Shown: positions 46,465 through 58,307 of the stretch, piece by piece | Numbering within the stretch: the stretch's first letter is position 1 | Layout of the letters: every line of letters starts with the position of its first letter | NCBI GenBank assembly: GCA_037576215.1 | Contig: JBANDB010000003.1 | Coordinates: forward strand, 6,448,001-6,512,000 | Direction: 5' to 3' | DNA: 64,000 nucleotides | Source of the DNA: Armillaria gallica | Taxonomy: Eukaryota; Basidiomycota; Agaricomycetes; Agaricales; Physalacriaceae | Notes under the pieces: model-generated | The model's database searches: none | The model's input: only the letters and a program-made list of their open reading frames with translations | Told to the model about the DNA's origin: nothing | Translations under genes and position numbers: made by a program

Positions 46465-47214
46465 GTATGGGGTACATGTTGATGAAAGCTAAGCGCAGGA
46501 TAGGTCCAGCAGTCGCCTGCAGGTAACAGCTGGTCCTCAAGTGCTAGTAAGAATAACGCTTATCCAAGTTTTATGGCCAGAGATATCTATGAATATCGTC
46601 GTCGCTTCAGCACGAGCAGTGGAAGTAAACTTTAATGACACCAAGAGTTAAATAATAGGGACCTCCTTGTATCAAGGGAACAGTTGTGCAGTGAGGTCTC
46701 TATAGAATGGATGAATCCCGGTAAGCTTGAATGTTGACGTCAGTAAGTTGAGGATGACAATTCAATCAAGATCTATCAAGATTCAATCCTGCAGTGGTTG
46801 GGAAGCAGCCCCGGCCGATTAAAGCCGATGATGTTTATGTCAGTCATTTCCAAGTGACTCTTTCTTCCTTCTTCTGACGTTCATGTCGTTCCTTCTCCAA
46901 AGGACTCGTTCTTTTCCGAAGTGTTGCTACTTTATCTCCGAGTGACCCAATTCGCCGCAAACATTCCAGATTCGAGGAGTTCTTGAGAGTTGTGCCATAG
47001 ACTTCATGTCAAGTATTTCTCGACCCATCTGACATCGACGAAGCTGTTTGTACAGAACCTTGACAGGGATTTACAGACGAGATGCAAGAGCCAGTGAATT
47101 GACGGCTTGACCCAGGAGCTTAGGAATTGCGGCCGTAAGTCCACTCGTGGACAGCGCTGATCTGCTTCTTTGGCCACTCGACTCGAATTTCAAAAGAAAG
47201 ACCGCCTGGCTCTC
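46465..47214. other. Intergenic with family promoter block
   Basis: 46890-47210 resembles 48600-48976 and 54480-54834: a GACGTCATTCCTTCTCC-like block and, just before the gene, GACAGCGCTGATCTGCTTCTTTGG-type sequence. This is likely the common promoter/5' UTR of the F-box-like genes. The first 400 bp show nothing. Confidence 0.5.
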
Positions 47215-48108
47215 ATGTCTCCTCCACCACCTCACGAAATTCCTACCGATGTGCTCTACGAAATTCTGCTCCAATACGGCGTAAAAAAATCTTTCATTTC
47301 TTTGGCTAAACTGTAGGCCAGTGTCTCGCAATTTCAAGGACGCGGTCGAGCGAGTCTTTGTCACCAAGCATTTCAAAAAGACCCGGCTTCACGTCGATAT
47401 TGGTAGGCCAATTCAGCGTATATCGCACCCACCTTTGACTGACTATCTTCTTTTAAAGGTCGAAGTGAAATATATGTAGAATTGCAATTTTATGGTCTCG
47501 ACCCCACCGACTCTGCTCGTGCGATCTTTAAGTCCTATGCATATCAGGATTGCTTAGAATGGGAGTTCAGGAATGGACTCTCCCTCGAATTCCCGAATGT
47601 GATCATCCAGATTCGGCGCGACGCCAATGATACGATGCTACCAGACCTTCGATATGAATTCAATCCAGACCCGGACGTCGAGTTCCAGGTCAGCTTTGAC
47701 TGGAAGGGAATGTACAGTCATTTCTTCCAAGAGCAGAGGGAGGCGCAGAGGAGGCTCGATGAATGTGTATGTATCTTTCAGTTCTTGCTCTTGATTAACA
47801 ACTCACGCCACTGTTAGTATCAAAGCATCAGTGCTGAGGCTGAGGCGGCACGTGTTCCTTTCTTCCAAACATTTCGCGGCTTCCGCCACGTAGCCTTTGG
47901 TGTAGATCATATCAGAATTGGCCGTGCTGTCCGCTCGGAGAGGATTAGGCGGAACGTGCTGAAGAATGAGGGTAGGGAGGTATCTGGGGATGACCGTTCA
48001 GGGTTCGAAAAACTGGGTGGGAGGAAGCGTTTGGCCGTATTGGAAGACCCATACAGCGACGAGAGTTGTGTAGAAGATGATGAAGACGAAGACGGAAATG
48101 AGGACTAG
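47215..48108 (+). pseudogene. F-box-like protein (member G), one-base frameshift
   Basis: Exons 47215-47402, 47459-47766 and 47818-48108. Exon 1 is one base longer than in members B and H because GTAAAAAAAT has seven A; with six it would read YGVKNLSFLWLNCRPVSRNFKDAVERVF. Exon 2 (LDPTDSARAIF, NDTMLPDLRYEF, SFDWKGMYSHFFQEQ) and exon 3 (ERIRRNVLKNEGREVSGDD, DPYSDESCVEDDEDEDG) are open. Without the extra base the protein would have 261 aa. The fault is in a homopolymer and could be an error. Confidence 0.65.
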
Positions 48109-48976
48109 AACAGAGAGCATGAGGATTCGGAAGAGGACGACGCGTCGGAAGAGGCTGGCTCAGAGAAAAACAACGAATAGCAACGGCTCAGGCTCTGGAG
48201 TAGAACCTTTCGCCAGTGTTCTTCAAATACCTTTGATGATATGCATCGTTCTATCATGCTTACTTTTTCGTCTTACGGAGTCCCAGCGAATCAAGCAATC
48301 CTCATGAGTCTCGAGCGTATCTAATTCTTTTGTCTACGAATACCGCATCATCTCGCGGTTGGAGCATGCATGCCTCCAGCGACACCTTGGCCCACAAGAC
48401 GTCCCAGAAATACACTAGGCTCCCCGGAGCGTGGCTCTTTGAGGACTACTCGCTATTATTTATTATTTCCCATCATCGTGCACTACCAGGACGAATAATC
48501 CTTCGCCTGTTTCATCGACTAGCAGGGCATCAAGCGTCGCTTGGTCCTAGTGATGAAAGCTACTAGATCTTTTTGGGAAATCATGGATCTGCTCGATCGT
48601 CATTTCTCGCAAGTTGGCTTCGATGTCATTCCTTCTCCAATGAACTCGTTCTTTTCGACAGACTTTTTACTTTGGATGGAAAAAGTACTGTCGAGTTACT
48701 GCCGAAATCGCTGCAAACGTTTCAGACTCTATGAGTTCCCGGAGGTCGTGCCATAGAATTTTATGTCAGTATTTTCTCAACCTATCGACGGGGCTCCGGA
48801 AGCTACTCCCACAGATCTTTGGTAATGATATGCAGCCGAGATGCCAGGACCGTTGCATTGACGGCTTGACCCGGGAACTTGTAAACCTCGGCTGTAGGCG
48901 CACTTGTGGACAGCGCTGATCTGCTTCTTTGGACCCACTCGATTCGAATTTCAAAGGAAGCCTCTTCCTGGCTCTC
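48109..48976. other. Start of tandem array; family promoter block
   Basis: 48340-48500 resembles the relic sequences downstream of both metacaspases (for example GGTTGGAG..GCATGC..CTCCA). From 48490 the sequence parallels 54360 onward (CCTTCGCCTGTTTCATCGA). This defines the left edge of the tandem unit. No gene of its own. Confidence 0.5.
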
Positions 48977-50149
48977 ATGTCCCCTCCACCACCTCACGGA
49001 ATCCCCACCGATGTCCTCTACGAAGTTCTGCTGCAATATGGCGTGCAAAATCTTTCTTTTCTTTGGCTAAACTGTAGGGCAGTCTCTCGGAATTTCAAGG
49101 ACGCGGTCGAACACGTCTTTGTTACCAAGCATCTCAAAAGGACTTGGCTTCACGTCGGCGTTGGTAGGCTAATCCAGTGCATATCGTGCCCACACTTGAC
49201 TGATCAATTTTTTTCAAAGACAAGCATGACGCATACGTAGAACTACAGTTTGATCATCTCGACACCACCGACTCCTCTCGTGCGGAATTTGAATCCTCTG
49301 AATGTCAAGATTGTCTCGAACCGGTGTTAGGGAACGGTCTTTCCCTCGAGCAACCGAATGTGATCATTCAATATTCAGGTCCGGCACGACGTCAATGACA
49401 CCATGCTACCAGACTTTCGTTATCACTTCGATCCAGACTTGGACGTCAAGTTTCAAGTCAGCTTTGACTGGAAGGGAATGTACTGCCATTTCTTCCGAGA
49501 ACAGAAGGAGGTGCAGACGAGGCTCGATGAACGTGTATGTGCCTTCTCAATCGTTGTTCGTTTGATTAACGAATGGCATCTTTAGCAAGGGTTTATCATG
49601 ACGCAGTCTCCTTTTTGGGTGTTCTACATGTCCCGTTCTATGTTTCTAGGCGTAGATGAAAGCAGGATCAGCAGCGATGTCCGTACAGAGAGGATTAGGC
49701 GGAACGTACTGGAGAACGAGGGCAGGGAGGTTTCTGGGGACGAGTCTGGGTTCCATAAACTGGAAAACTGGAAGCGCTTGGCCGTACGGGAATGCCCTTA
49801 TAGTGATGAGAGCGACGACGATGAGGACAGCGAGACGGACGTATCCGAAGAGGATACTAGGTCGGAAGACGATGAAGGTGCCGATGACAGTGACGAGAGT
49901 GACGAAGACGATGACAGTGAGCTGGACGTATCCCAAGGGGATAAGTTAGAAGACGATGAGGGTGCTGACGAGAGTGATGACAGTGACGAGGATGGGGATA
50001 GCGAGCCGGACGTATCTCAAGGTAATATGCCGGAAGACGATGAAGTTGCTGATGACAGTGATGAGGAGGATGAGGATGAGGACAGTGAGGTCGACGTCTC
50101 CTCAGAAGAAGACGATGAAGATAGCAGTGACTTTGACTCCGATGAGTAG
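48977..50149 (+). pseudogene. F-box-like protein (member H), 7-bp insertion
   Basis: Exons 48977-49163, 49220-49534 and 49586-50149. Exon 1 is perfect: MSPPPPHGIPTDVLYEVLLQ..FLWLNCRAVSRNFKDAVEHVF. Exon 2 has a 7-bp duplication at about 49367-49374 (ATTCA-ATATTCA-G, where member I has ATCCAG) that shifts the frame before DVNDTMLPDFRYHFD and SFDWKGMYCHFFREQ. Exon 3 is open, with TERIRRNVLENEGREVSGD and a 110-residue acidic tail made of 28-aa repeats. If the insertion were absent, the product would have 352 aa. Partner of metacaspase 1. Confidence 0.68.
49838..50095 (+). repeat. 84-87 bp coding minisatellite in acidic tail
   Basis: GACGTATC-like landmarks at 49838, 49925, 50009 and 50093 define three units of 87, 84 and 84 bp. 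Each encodes DSExDVSxxxxxEDDEGADxSDxSDED. Member J at 61.7-62.0 kb has only one unit, so copy number varies without changing frame. Confidence 0.75.
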
Positions 50150-50732
50150 TGCTTGAATAAGGACGCTATTGCTAGATGCTACATATAACTTCTTAAGTCC
50201 TATTTCTCGTCATACGTCAAGAGTCAGTATAGTATACTCAGTGCCAAGTTGTCGACAAGCAATTTCCGGCACATCTCCGACTTGAACCACATCCTTCCCC
50301 TGCTCTTTCGCCTCAAGTACCAAAGTACCAAATCCAAGTGAATGTAGCAATTCCACGACATCCGGACCTCTTCCTTGGCTCAGTGATTTATCACGAAAAA
50401 ATCATCTGCCCCGGCGCTTTGACTCGCAGCATATCGAATAAATTATTTGTGTATTGAAGTCATAACCAACTCTGTCATGGTATAGCCTTCCTGCTCGCTG
50501 GTTTTTCAGAATGTGAGTTCTTCAGTTTTCAGTTACTACAAAAGACGTAAAATTCACTGGTAGCCTAAGGACAGTGCACGCTATTGACTACAACCCCATC
50601 TAATATAGGGATTGCGTGAAAATTTATCGACGCCAAGGCAGAAGGCGCGCACTTGGTCATTTTCTTTTGGTTGAAGTTCATGACCGGTATCCCTGACGCG
50701 GATAGGTGGCCCACAACCTTTCCTGCCTCTTT

Positions 50733-50864
50733 GGGACGAGCTTCTATCAGCCGGCAACTCTTCGGCATGCTGCCAAAGGCACGTGTAGCCTTCGAACTTC
50801 GTATTTTTTTCCGACTCGTGCCTTTGACAGCATGCCGAAGGGTTGCCGGGATGAAAGCTCGTCC
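50733..50864. repeat. Foldback (inverted-repeat) element
   Basis: Two arms of about 50 bp, beginning GGACGAGCTT and ending AAAGGCACG, are inverted around a ~30-bp spacer; they match at most positions. It lies 26 bp before the TATA box of metacaspase 1. Unit 2 keeps only a piece of it at 55855-55920 and 56690-56710. Confidence 0.75.
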
Positions 50865-50889
50865 GTAGAGGTCCGTAGAAATCATACAG

Positions 50890-50896
50890 TATAAAA
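50890..50896 (+). promoter_or_regulatory. TATA box of metacaspase 1
   Basis: ACAGTATAAAATG lies 73 bp before the start codon. The same block with the following TTGCAC and TCTCTTTCATT is found before metacaspase 2 (TATA at 56771) and metacaspase 3 (63901), so the core promoter was copied with the genes. Confidence 0.75.
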
Positions 50897-50962
50897 TGGT
50901 TGCACCTCGCACTGTTCTCTTTCATTGCGAACACCACCATTGATTCTAGTTGCTATTTCCCG

Positions 50963-52338
50963 ATGCTCCCAACTTACTGTGCCGCTGCGCCCTCCGGCCC
51001 TCAGGAGCAATACCGCCCTCAGCACTACCACATGGCACGTGCTTTCGTCGGACCGGTGTCCGCAGTCCCAGTCTGTCATTGGCCCGTTCTCTTAATCTAA
51101 ACTCTGACTCGTTGTTTTATTTTGGCTAGACTGACGACGCCATATTATCAGAATCGGAATCAATCGCCAAAGAAATATGCTTGCTGGAAAGGTTTTTGTT
51201 GGCGGTACCAGAGCAACTGGGGATGCCCAGTGGGGAGGATGTCGACGAGGTTGCAATTTTCCACAAGGCTAAGGCGTTGCGCATGGACAGTATTTTATCA
51301 ATTCTGGGGATGCTCCGTCGTCTCCGCCTCCAATTCACTCAAGACAATCTCCCAGTCAAACTGGAAGTGCGTCCATCCCTCCCAGGTGTCAGTCGCAAAT
51401 ACAGTAATGGCATTCGGTACTAATTGGTATCATTTTAGTCACCATACCGTGTCGACGGCTCTAGATTCTACGCTGTCCTTATTGGGATCGACGAGTATGC
51501 ATCCTATCCGCTGCAAGGATGTATATCAGATGTTCGATTGATGGAGAGGTACCTGACTGAGCACCTTCATGTACCCACCAATCGCATCCAGCCGCTTCTT
51601 GGATCCAAGGAGCATACATCCCCAGGAGATCCGATGAACCCTTCACGTGCCAACATCATCGGCGCGCTTCTCAGCATTATTGCTAACCCCGAGATCTTGT
51701 ACGGCGACAACATCGTCATCTTCTACTCCGGTCACGGTTCATGCTACCCATTCGAAGGGAACGGTGACGCAATCGAATATATCGAAGCACTCTGCCCTAT
51801 CGATCGCGACACCATTGGTGGCGATGGCAAACCAGTCCCCGACATCAGTGACCGAGAATTCAACACCATTCTAACCCAAATCGCTCAGGTGAAGGGCCAC
51901 TGCATCACCGTCATTCTCGATTGTTGTCACTCGGGCAGTGTCAGCCGAGGCCTGCCTGAGCCGGAAGCGCGAACATCTTCCCCAACGAGGTGGGCGATGC
52001 CTCAGGATATGCTCCTCGCTGGGGACAAGAAATTGAGGGGTTCTCCTGGCTATCGGTCCATCTTATCAAAGGACTGGTACCCAGATATGAATTCCCATGT
52101 CATACTGGCGGCATGCAAGGATTATCAGTTTGCGAAGGCGACAATGGTGAAAGGGGAAGACGGGACGGAGGGGTATATTGGGATTTTCACGGACTCGCTT
52201 GTGCGTGCACTCCGGTCCGGCTACTGCAGGAGAGAGACGACATACGTTGATCTCGTTCATTCCTTGGATCAGACGTTTCACCAGACGCCGGTCGTTGCTG
52301 GAAAACGTAGGGACGCCCGTGTCTGGTATCAGGAATGA
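50963..52338 (+). CDS. Metacaspase 1 (type I-like, caspase fold)
   Basis: Exons 50963-51070, 51130-51366 and 51439-52338 encode 414 aa. Metacaspases are Ca-dependent Cys proteases cutting after Arg or Lys, linked to stress, protein quality control and cell death in fungi. The caspase domain begins at SPYRVDGSRFYAVLIGIDEY (residue 116), with GCISDVRLMERYL, His214 in FYSGHGS and Cys278 in DCCHSG. The end is Arg-rich DARVWYQE. The ~115-residue N-terminal part is not the Pro/Gln-rich prodomain usual in type I; it has a helical segment (ESIAKEICLLERFLLAVPEQL). The exon 1 donor (GTCTGT) is weak and exon 1 is the least certain part. The domain is intact. It is nearly identical to metacaspase 2. Confidence 0.88.
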
Positions 52339-54049
52339 AGTTATAGGTCATTTACTTCATTAAATTGTAATCTTTTCAGTCCTTCGTTTTGCTTTGCCTA
52401 TGCTTTACTTTACTTTCTATATGTTTTCTGTACATGGATGTAGACGGTATGAAGGGAATTATAATTGTATTTATGTCACCTTATTTCAGCTAATCGGTAT
52501 ATGAACTTCAGGTAGTTATCTGTTCTTCAGGGTTCGGCATTTCGTTCTCAGGGTAGAGACTACGACAAATTGATGACGAATTTAGCTAGTGGTAGATGAC
52601 CGGCAATTTCCGGCGCGTCTATGATTTTTACTCTTTCTCGCTACGATTCCAAAGTCCCAGTGAATCAAGCACTCCCGCTCGTCCTATTGGGAGCCAGCGC
52701 CTTATACCTGAGGTGACCTCTTCTTTCGACCTCCTTCCATGGCGACATTGTTTGGTTCTTTGACTAGTAATATCGGATACTGCAAATATTCAAAGGCAAA
52801 TGGTGCGTCCTCGGCCATGTCTTATCCTTTAGCTAAAATTTAATTAGGACCCGTAGGTTCAACACAACGCGTATATCTCTCCGAATACGATAATGCTTCG
52901 CTCAATAGCAACCTTATATATCTCTTCTTCCTAGTCGGGAACGTCCACTCATCTAAACTTGCCACAACGTCGTGTCATAGAGACACGATAGCACACCTTC
53001 CAAGGCCTTTTGAATTTCTTCAATTCCGTTGGTTCCCCGTACATTTTCATCCAGTACATTCTTCGAGTACACCACTAGCAAAGGCGGGAACTTGCACGTG
53101 ATATATAATACGTCGAGACGTATAATCTACTTGCAACATATACCTCCTTGGCATGATTTGGAGCATTCGTGGTCGCAATTTTCTTCAGTCCAATATTTCT
53201 AGAGGGAATGAACTTCCATGCTATAGAAGCCGCCGTTGTATGAGAGAGCAGCAAGCTTGCGAGTGCGCAAAATTTGTGCCTACAGTATTTGTGGAATGGT
53301 GGTGGGAAGAGTGTAGAATCTGATTGTGGTGCGTACTATCTAATCTTTCTGTCTACGAAATTCACTCATGTCTTTGTCAAGACTTGTATCCTTTCATTGC
53401 ACGGTTGGAGGCGGCATGCACGTCTCCAACAACGACGATCCCTTCTCTGTTAATCCTATCCCGGAAATGTACCGATTCCTGGAACACGGCTTGAAAATGA
53501 TTTACCATTATCGTGCACCCCAACCTGCCCGCTCGCCTGCTCTACTGGCTGGACGAGCGTCGGTACCTCACCAATATTCACCCGAGATTCTATATCGACA
53601 CGCGAAGGTGCTATTTGAAGCAGCCTTCGCCAATCACACACCTGGTGCATGTTCTAAGACGGCAGAGCTCCTTCTCTGACCGATAAGGCCGGCGCACCAG
53701 AAATCAGTGGTTCAAGCATTGGGCGGAAGACTAGATGCGAGTGGAACTGTTACAGCAAGACTTGAGCACTGATGAAAATGGCGAGAGTTGGGTTTCTACC
53801 GAGGGCGCAACGAGTTTGAAAGTTCTTCGAGGTAAGCGACTCATTCGGATGGTTTTGCTCGTTTCTCATACGCGTGCACAGATTCATAATTTCTCCAACT
53901 TTTCCCATCACGCCAACTGTGCACGCTTGATACTCTTGCAATGCATACTTTGTATAGTCGTTCTGGTATATGGCCATACAATAATGCGGAACGTAAGAGC
54001 TTGTACTTAAGACGGCTCGAAGTTTGAACTGACGGGTAGATATTGCAGG
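52339..54049. other. 3' flank of metacaspase 1; duplicated relic sequence
   Basis: Repeated nearly base for base at 58600-60230. It holds gene-like scraps: on minus, AFEYLQYAILL-like frames near 52780; on plus, FLWNGGGKSVESDCG near 53285 and GGMHVSNND..YRFLEHGLKMI near 53410-53510. These have splice-like edges but stops and shifts; the parent gene was not recognised. Confidence 0.45.
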
Positions 54050-54352
54050 ACGCGCGGCTCGAAATACGCCGTTGAACGTGGATTCTCTCCAAGCACTAGT
54101 ATACGAATCTGTTGACGCTCGGCACTACACAGAAGGTATACTAACTACTTTTCCAAGTTCATCGTCGTCAGCGCTAAACATTACACCCCCATTCGCTAGG
54201 CCCTCAATAATGACGTGTTTCTCCTCGAATTCGACGACTCTTCCCGTGCCATAGCCCGTATTCCTTATCCGTCAACGGGAACGCACACTTATCGCGTCCG
54301 GCGGAGTCGCGACTATGCGAGTTGTTCGCGAGGGGCTCGATATTCACTATAC
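54050..54352 (+). pseudogene. AIM9-like phosphotransferase, 5' relic
   Basis: The plus strand reads GRAARNTPLNVDSLQALV, ARHYTEG, then after a CGCTAG acceptor NNDVFLLEFDDSSRAIARIP. This parallels QRAARYTPFDVDALQEI, and FLLEFDNASRAIARIP of the intact gene at 5.5-7.3 kb, including the same intron site. It stops abruptly at 54352, where the next F-box unit begins, so it was cut by the tandem duplication breakpoint. Confidence 0.7.
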
Positions 54353-54834
54353 CCAAAATCCTTCGCCTGTTTCATCGAGTAGCAGAGCATCAAGCGTCGC
54401 TTGGTCCTGGTGGTGAAGGCTACTAGTTCATTTTGGGAAATCGTGGATCTGCTTGATCATCTGAGTCGATCATCACTTCTTGCAAGTTAACTTCGACGTC
54501 ATTCCTTCTCCAATAGACTCGTTCTTTTCGACAGACTTTTTACTTTGGTTGAGTTACTTTCGAAATCACTGCAAAAATTTTAGACTCTATGAGTTCCCGG
54601 AGGTCGTGCCATAGAACTTTATGTCAGTATTTTCTCAACCCATCGACGGTGCCCCGGAAGCTGCTCCCACAGATCTTTGATAATGATATGCAGCCGAGAT
54701 GCAAGGACCGTTGCATTGACGGCTTGACCCAGGAACCTGTAAATCCCGGCTGTAGGCGCGCTTGTGGACAGCGCTGATCTGCTTCTTTGGACCCACTTGA
54801 TTCGAATTTCAAAGGAAGCCTCTTCCTGGCTCTC

Positions 54835-55539
54835 ATGTCCCCTCCACCACCTCACGGGATCCCCCCCCGATGTCCTCTACGAAATTCTGCTGCAATATGG
54901 CGTGCAAAATCTTTCTTTACTTTGGTTAAACTGTAGGCCAGTGTGTCGCAATTTCAAGGACGCTGTCGAACACGTCTTTGTCACCAAACATCTGAAAAAA
55001 ACTTGGCTTCACATCGGCGTTGGTAGGCCGATCCAGCGCATATCGTGCCCACTCTTGACTGATCAATTTTTTTAAATAAAGACAGGCATGACGCATACGT
55101 AAAACCACAGTTTGATCATCTCGACTCCACCGACTCCTCTCGCGCGGTATTTGAATCCTCTGAATGTCAAGATTATCTTGAACGGGGGCTAGGGAACGGT
55201 CTTTCCCTTGAGCATCCGAATGTGATCATCCAGGTCCGACACGACGTCAATGACACGATGCTACCAGACTGTCGATATCACCTCGATCCAGACTTGGATG
55301 TCAAGTTTCAAGTCAGCTTTGACTGGAAGGGAATGTACTGCCATTTCTTCCGAGAGCAGAAGGAGGTGCAGGCGAGGCTCGATGAACGCGTATGTGCCTT
55401 CTCAATCGTTGTTCGTTTGATTAACGAATGGCATCTTTAGCAAGGGTTTATCATGACGCAGTCTCCTTTTTGGATGTTCTACATGTCCCGTTCTATGTTT
55501 CTAGGCGTAGATGAAAGCAGGATCAGCAGGCATCCGGTC
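54835..55539 (+). pseudogene. F-box-like protein (member I), frameshift and deletion
   Basis: Exons 54835-55022, 55082-55389 and 55441-55539. Exon 1 carries one extra C in a C8 run (after CACGGGAT) that breaks the frame before DVLYEILLQ. Exon 2 is open and has no 7-bp insertion (NDTMLPDCRYHLD, SFDWKGMYCHFFREQ). Exon 3 stops short: after DESRIS the sequence jumps to what in unit 1 is 3' flank at about 50361 (CATCCGG..CCTTCCTTGGCTCAGTGA), a loss of about 690 bp with the whole acidic tail. Partner of metacaspase 2. Confidence 0.72.
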
Positions 55540-56770
55540 GCCTTCCTTGGCTCAGTGACTTATCACGAAAAAACCATCTGCCCCGGCGCTTTGACTCGCA
55601 GCATATCGAATAAATTATTCGTGTATTGAAGTCATAACCAACTCTGTCATGGTGTAGCCTTCCTGCTCGCTGGTTTTTCAGAATGTGAGTTCCACGGTTT
55701 TTAGTTGCTAAAATTCACTGGAGTTCTAGGACAGTGCGCGCTATTGACTGCTAATATAGGGATTGCGTGAATATTTATGCCAAGGCGCGTACTTTCTTTT
55801 AGTTGAAGTTCATGACGGCCGGGGTGGTACAACTCTTGTGATGCCGCAGGGTCCATCAGCCGGCAACTCTGAAGGCTACACGTTCCTTCACACGTGCCTT
55901 TGACAGCATGCCGATGTGTTGCAGCTGTTGCCTTCGTACAGCCACCACGTGAGTCCAAAAGAGGAAGAGCTCTGACGAGCTGAACACATGACCACAGCCC
56001 AGCTCGACTCGACAAATTGCCACAACCATGTATTCTACCAACCGTCACCACCACCACTACTGCCGACGCTACCGCCCTCCTCTCCCATCGCCTCTCCATC
56101 GGCTGCATGCCGCTAACGCTATCGCCCCACCAGTCACCGCGTGTGACTCAACTCATGGCTTCGACACCGCACACCGCAACTCGTAGTCGGAAATCGGGTC
56201 TATCGACGGCGGCGCGTGCGCGACTATGGCCTGACCCGACACGCCGGCCATTATTTGCAGGCTGCGGGCACCACCGCACTGGGATCGATGTTCGTTGTGG
56301 GAGACTCGAGAAAGTAAGTGATTATATTTACTAGCCTGCTTACTATTAGTTAGTAGTGGTACAGCATATTCTTCGCTACATTTTTGGAATAAATAAAGAA
56401 TTATCACTCCCTTTACTCCTTATTAGCCTGAAAGATAACAGGCAAGTAAAAAAACTCTGTAGAACTTGTTGAAATTTCTCTTCGATGCAACCCAACCCCA
56501 CTGAACTTCCACGCGACACGTTCCGCGTCTTCGCCCATCATGAGGCGTGTTGCGGGTCACCAATCCAGATTATCATCATCCACGCGACACGTTACTGAGG
56601 GCTCGCGAGCCAGTTCATTAAGTGACTTCCTTTTCGAGTCGTCACATAACGGTCACGGAGGGCGAATATGATCCAGCTATGAGTTGCCGGGTGATGGAAG
56701 CTCGTCCCCCTAAGGCAAGAGCGACTTGGGGAACTGGTACGCTATGGAGGTCCGTAGAAATCATAGACAG

Positions 56771-56777
56771 TATAAAA
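56771..56777 (+). promoter_or_regulatory. TATA box of metacaspase 2
   Basis: GACAGTATAAAATG, 71 bp before the start codon, in the same context as metacaspase 1. Confidence 0.75.
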
Positions 56778-56841
56778 TGTTTGCACTGCACTTCTCTCTT
56801 TCATTACGAACATCACCATTGATTCTGGTTGCTATTTCCCT

Positions 56842-58235
56842 ATGCTCCCAACTTACTGTGCCGCTGCGCCCCAGGAGCAATACCGCCCTCAGCACTGCCA
56901 CATGGCACGTGCCTTCGTCGGATCGGCCACCGGAGTCCCCGTTTGTCCTTGCCAGTTCATCCTCTTAATCTAAGCTTTGACTCGTCATTTTGTTTTGGCT
57001 AGGCTGGCGACGCCGTACTATCAGAATTGCAATTGGAATCAATCGCTAAAGAAATATGCCTGCTGGAAAAGTTTGTGTTGGTGGTAGCAGAACAACTGGG
57101 GATGTCTTGTGGGGAAGATGTCGATGAGGTTGCTGTTTTCCGCGAGGCCAAGGCGTTGCGCATGGATAGCGTTTTATCAAATCTGGGGATGCTCCGTCGC
57201 CTACGCCATCAATACAATCGCTCTCAAGACAATCTTCCAGCTAAACTGGAAGTGCGTCCATCCCTCCCAGGTGTCAGTCGCAAATACAGTAATTGTATTC
57301 GGTACTGATTGGTAGCATTCTAGTCTCCATACCGTATCGATGGTTCTAGATTCTACGCTGTCCTTATTGGAATCGACGAGTATGCATCCTATCCGCTGCA
57401 CGGTTGTGTATCAGATGTTCGATTGATGGAACAGTATCTGACTGAGGACCTTTGTGTACCCCCCAATCGCATCCAGCTGCTTCTTGGATCCAAGGAGCAT
57501 ACATCCCCAGTAGATCCGATGAACCCTTCACGTGCCAACATCATCGGCGCGCTTCTCAGCATTATTGCTAACCCCGAGATCTTGTACGGCGACAACATCG
57601 TCATCTTCTACTCCGGTCACGGTTCATGCTACCCATTCGAAGGGAACGGTGACGCAATCGAATATATCGAAGCATTGTGCCCCATCGATCGCGACACGAT
57701 TGGTACCAAACCAGTCCCCGACGATGACAAACCCATTCCCGACATCAGCGACCGAGAATTCAACACCATTCTAACCGAAATCGCTCGGGTCAAGGGCCAC
57801 TGCATCACGGTCATTCTCGATTGTTGTCACTCGGGTAGTGTCAGTCGAGGCCTGCCTGAGTCGGGAGCGCGAACATCTTCCCCAACGAGGTGGGCGATGC
57901 CTCAGGATATGCTCCTCGCTGGGGACAAGAAACTGAGGGGTTCTCCTGGCTATCGATCTATTTTATCGAAAGATTGGTACCCAGATATGGATTCGCACGT
58001 CGTACTGGCGGCCTGCAAGGATTATCAGTTTGCTAAGGCGACAATGGTGAAAGGGGAAGACGGGACGGAGGGGTATATTGGGATTTTCACGGACTCGCTT
58101 GTGCGTGCACTCCGGTCCGGCTACTGCACGAGAGAGACGACATACGCTGATCTCGTTCATTCCTTGGATCAGACGTTTCACCAGACGCCGGTCGTTGATG
58201 GAAAACGTAAGGACGCCCGTGTCTGGTATCAGTAA
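56842..58235 (+). CDS. Metacaspase 2 (tandem paralogue)
   Basis: Exons 56842-56940, 57003-57251 and 57324-58235 encode 419 aa. It has the same plan as metacaspase 1: residues 117 on form the caspase domain, with His215 in FYSGHGS and Cys284 in DCCHSG. Differences: three residues fewer at the N-terminus, four more in exon 2, and five extra residues in the loop between the two catalytic motifs (TKPVPDDDKPIPD versus GDGKPVPD). Most other changes are silent or conservative, which suggests selection on the protein. Exon 1 ends at GTTTGT, a better donor than in metacaspase 1. Intact. Confidence 0.9.
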
Positions 58236-58307
58236 TGAAGTTATAGGTCATTTACTTCATTAAAATCTTTTTACTCCTTCGTTTTGCTTTGCCTATGCCT
58301 TACTTTA

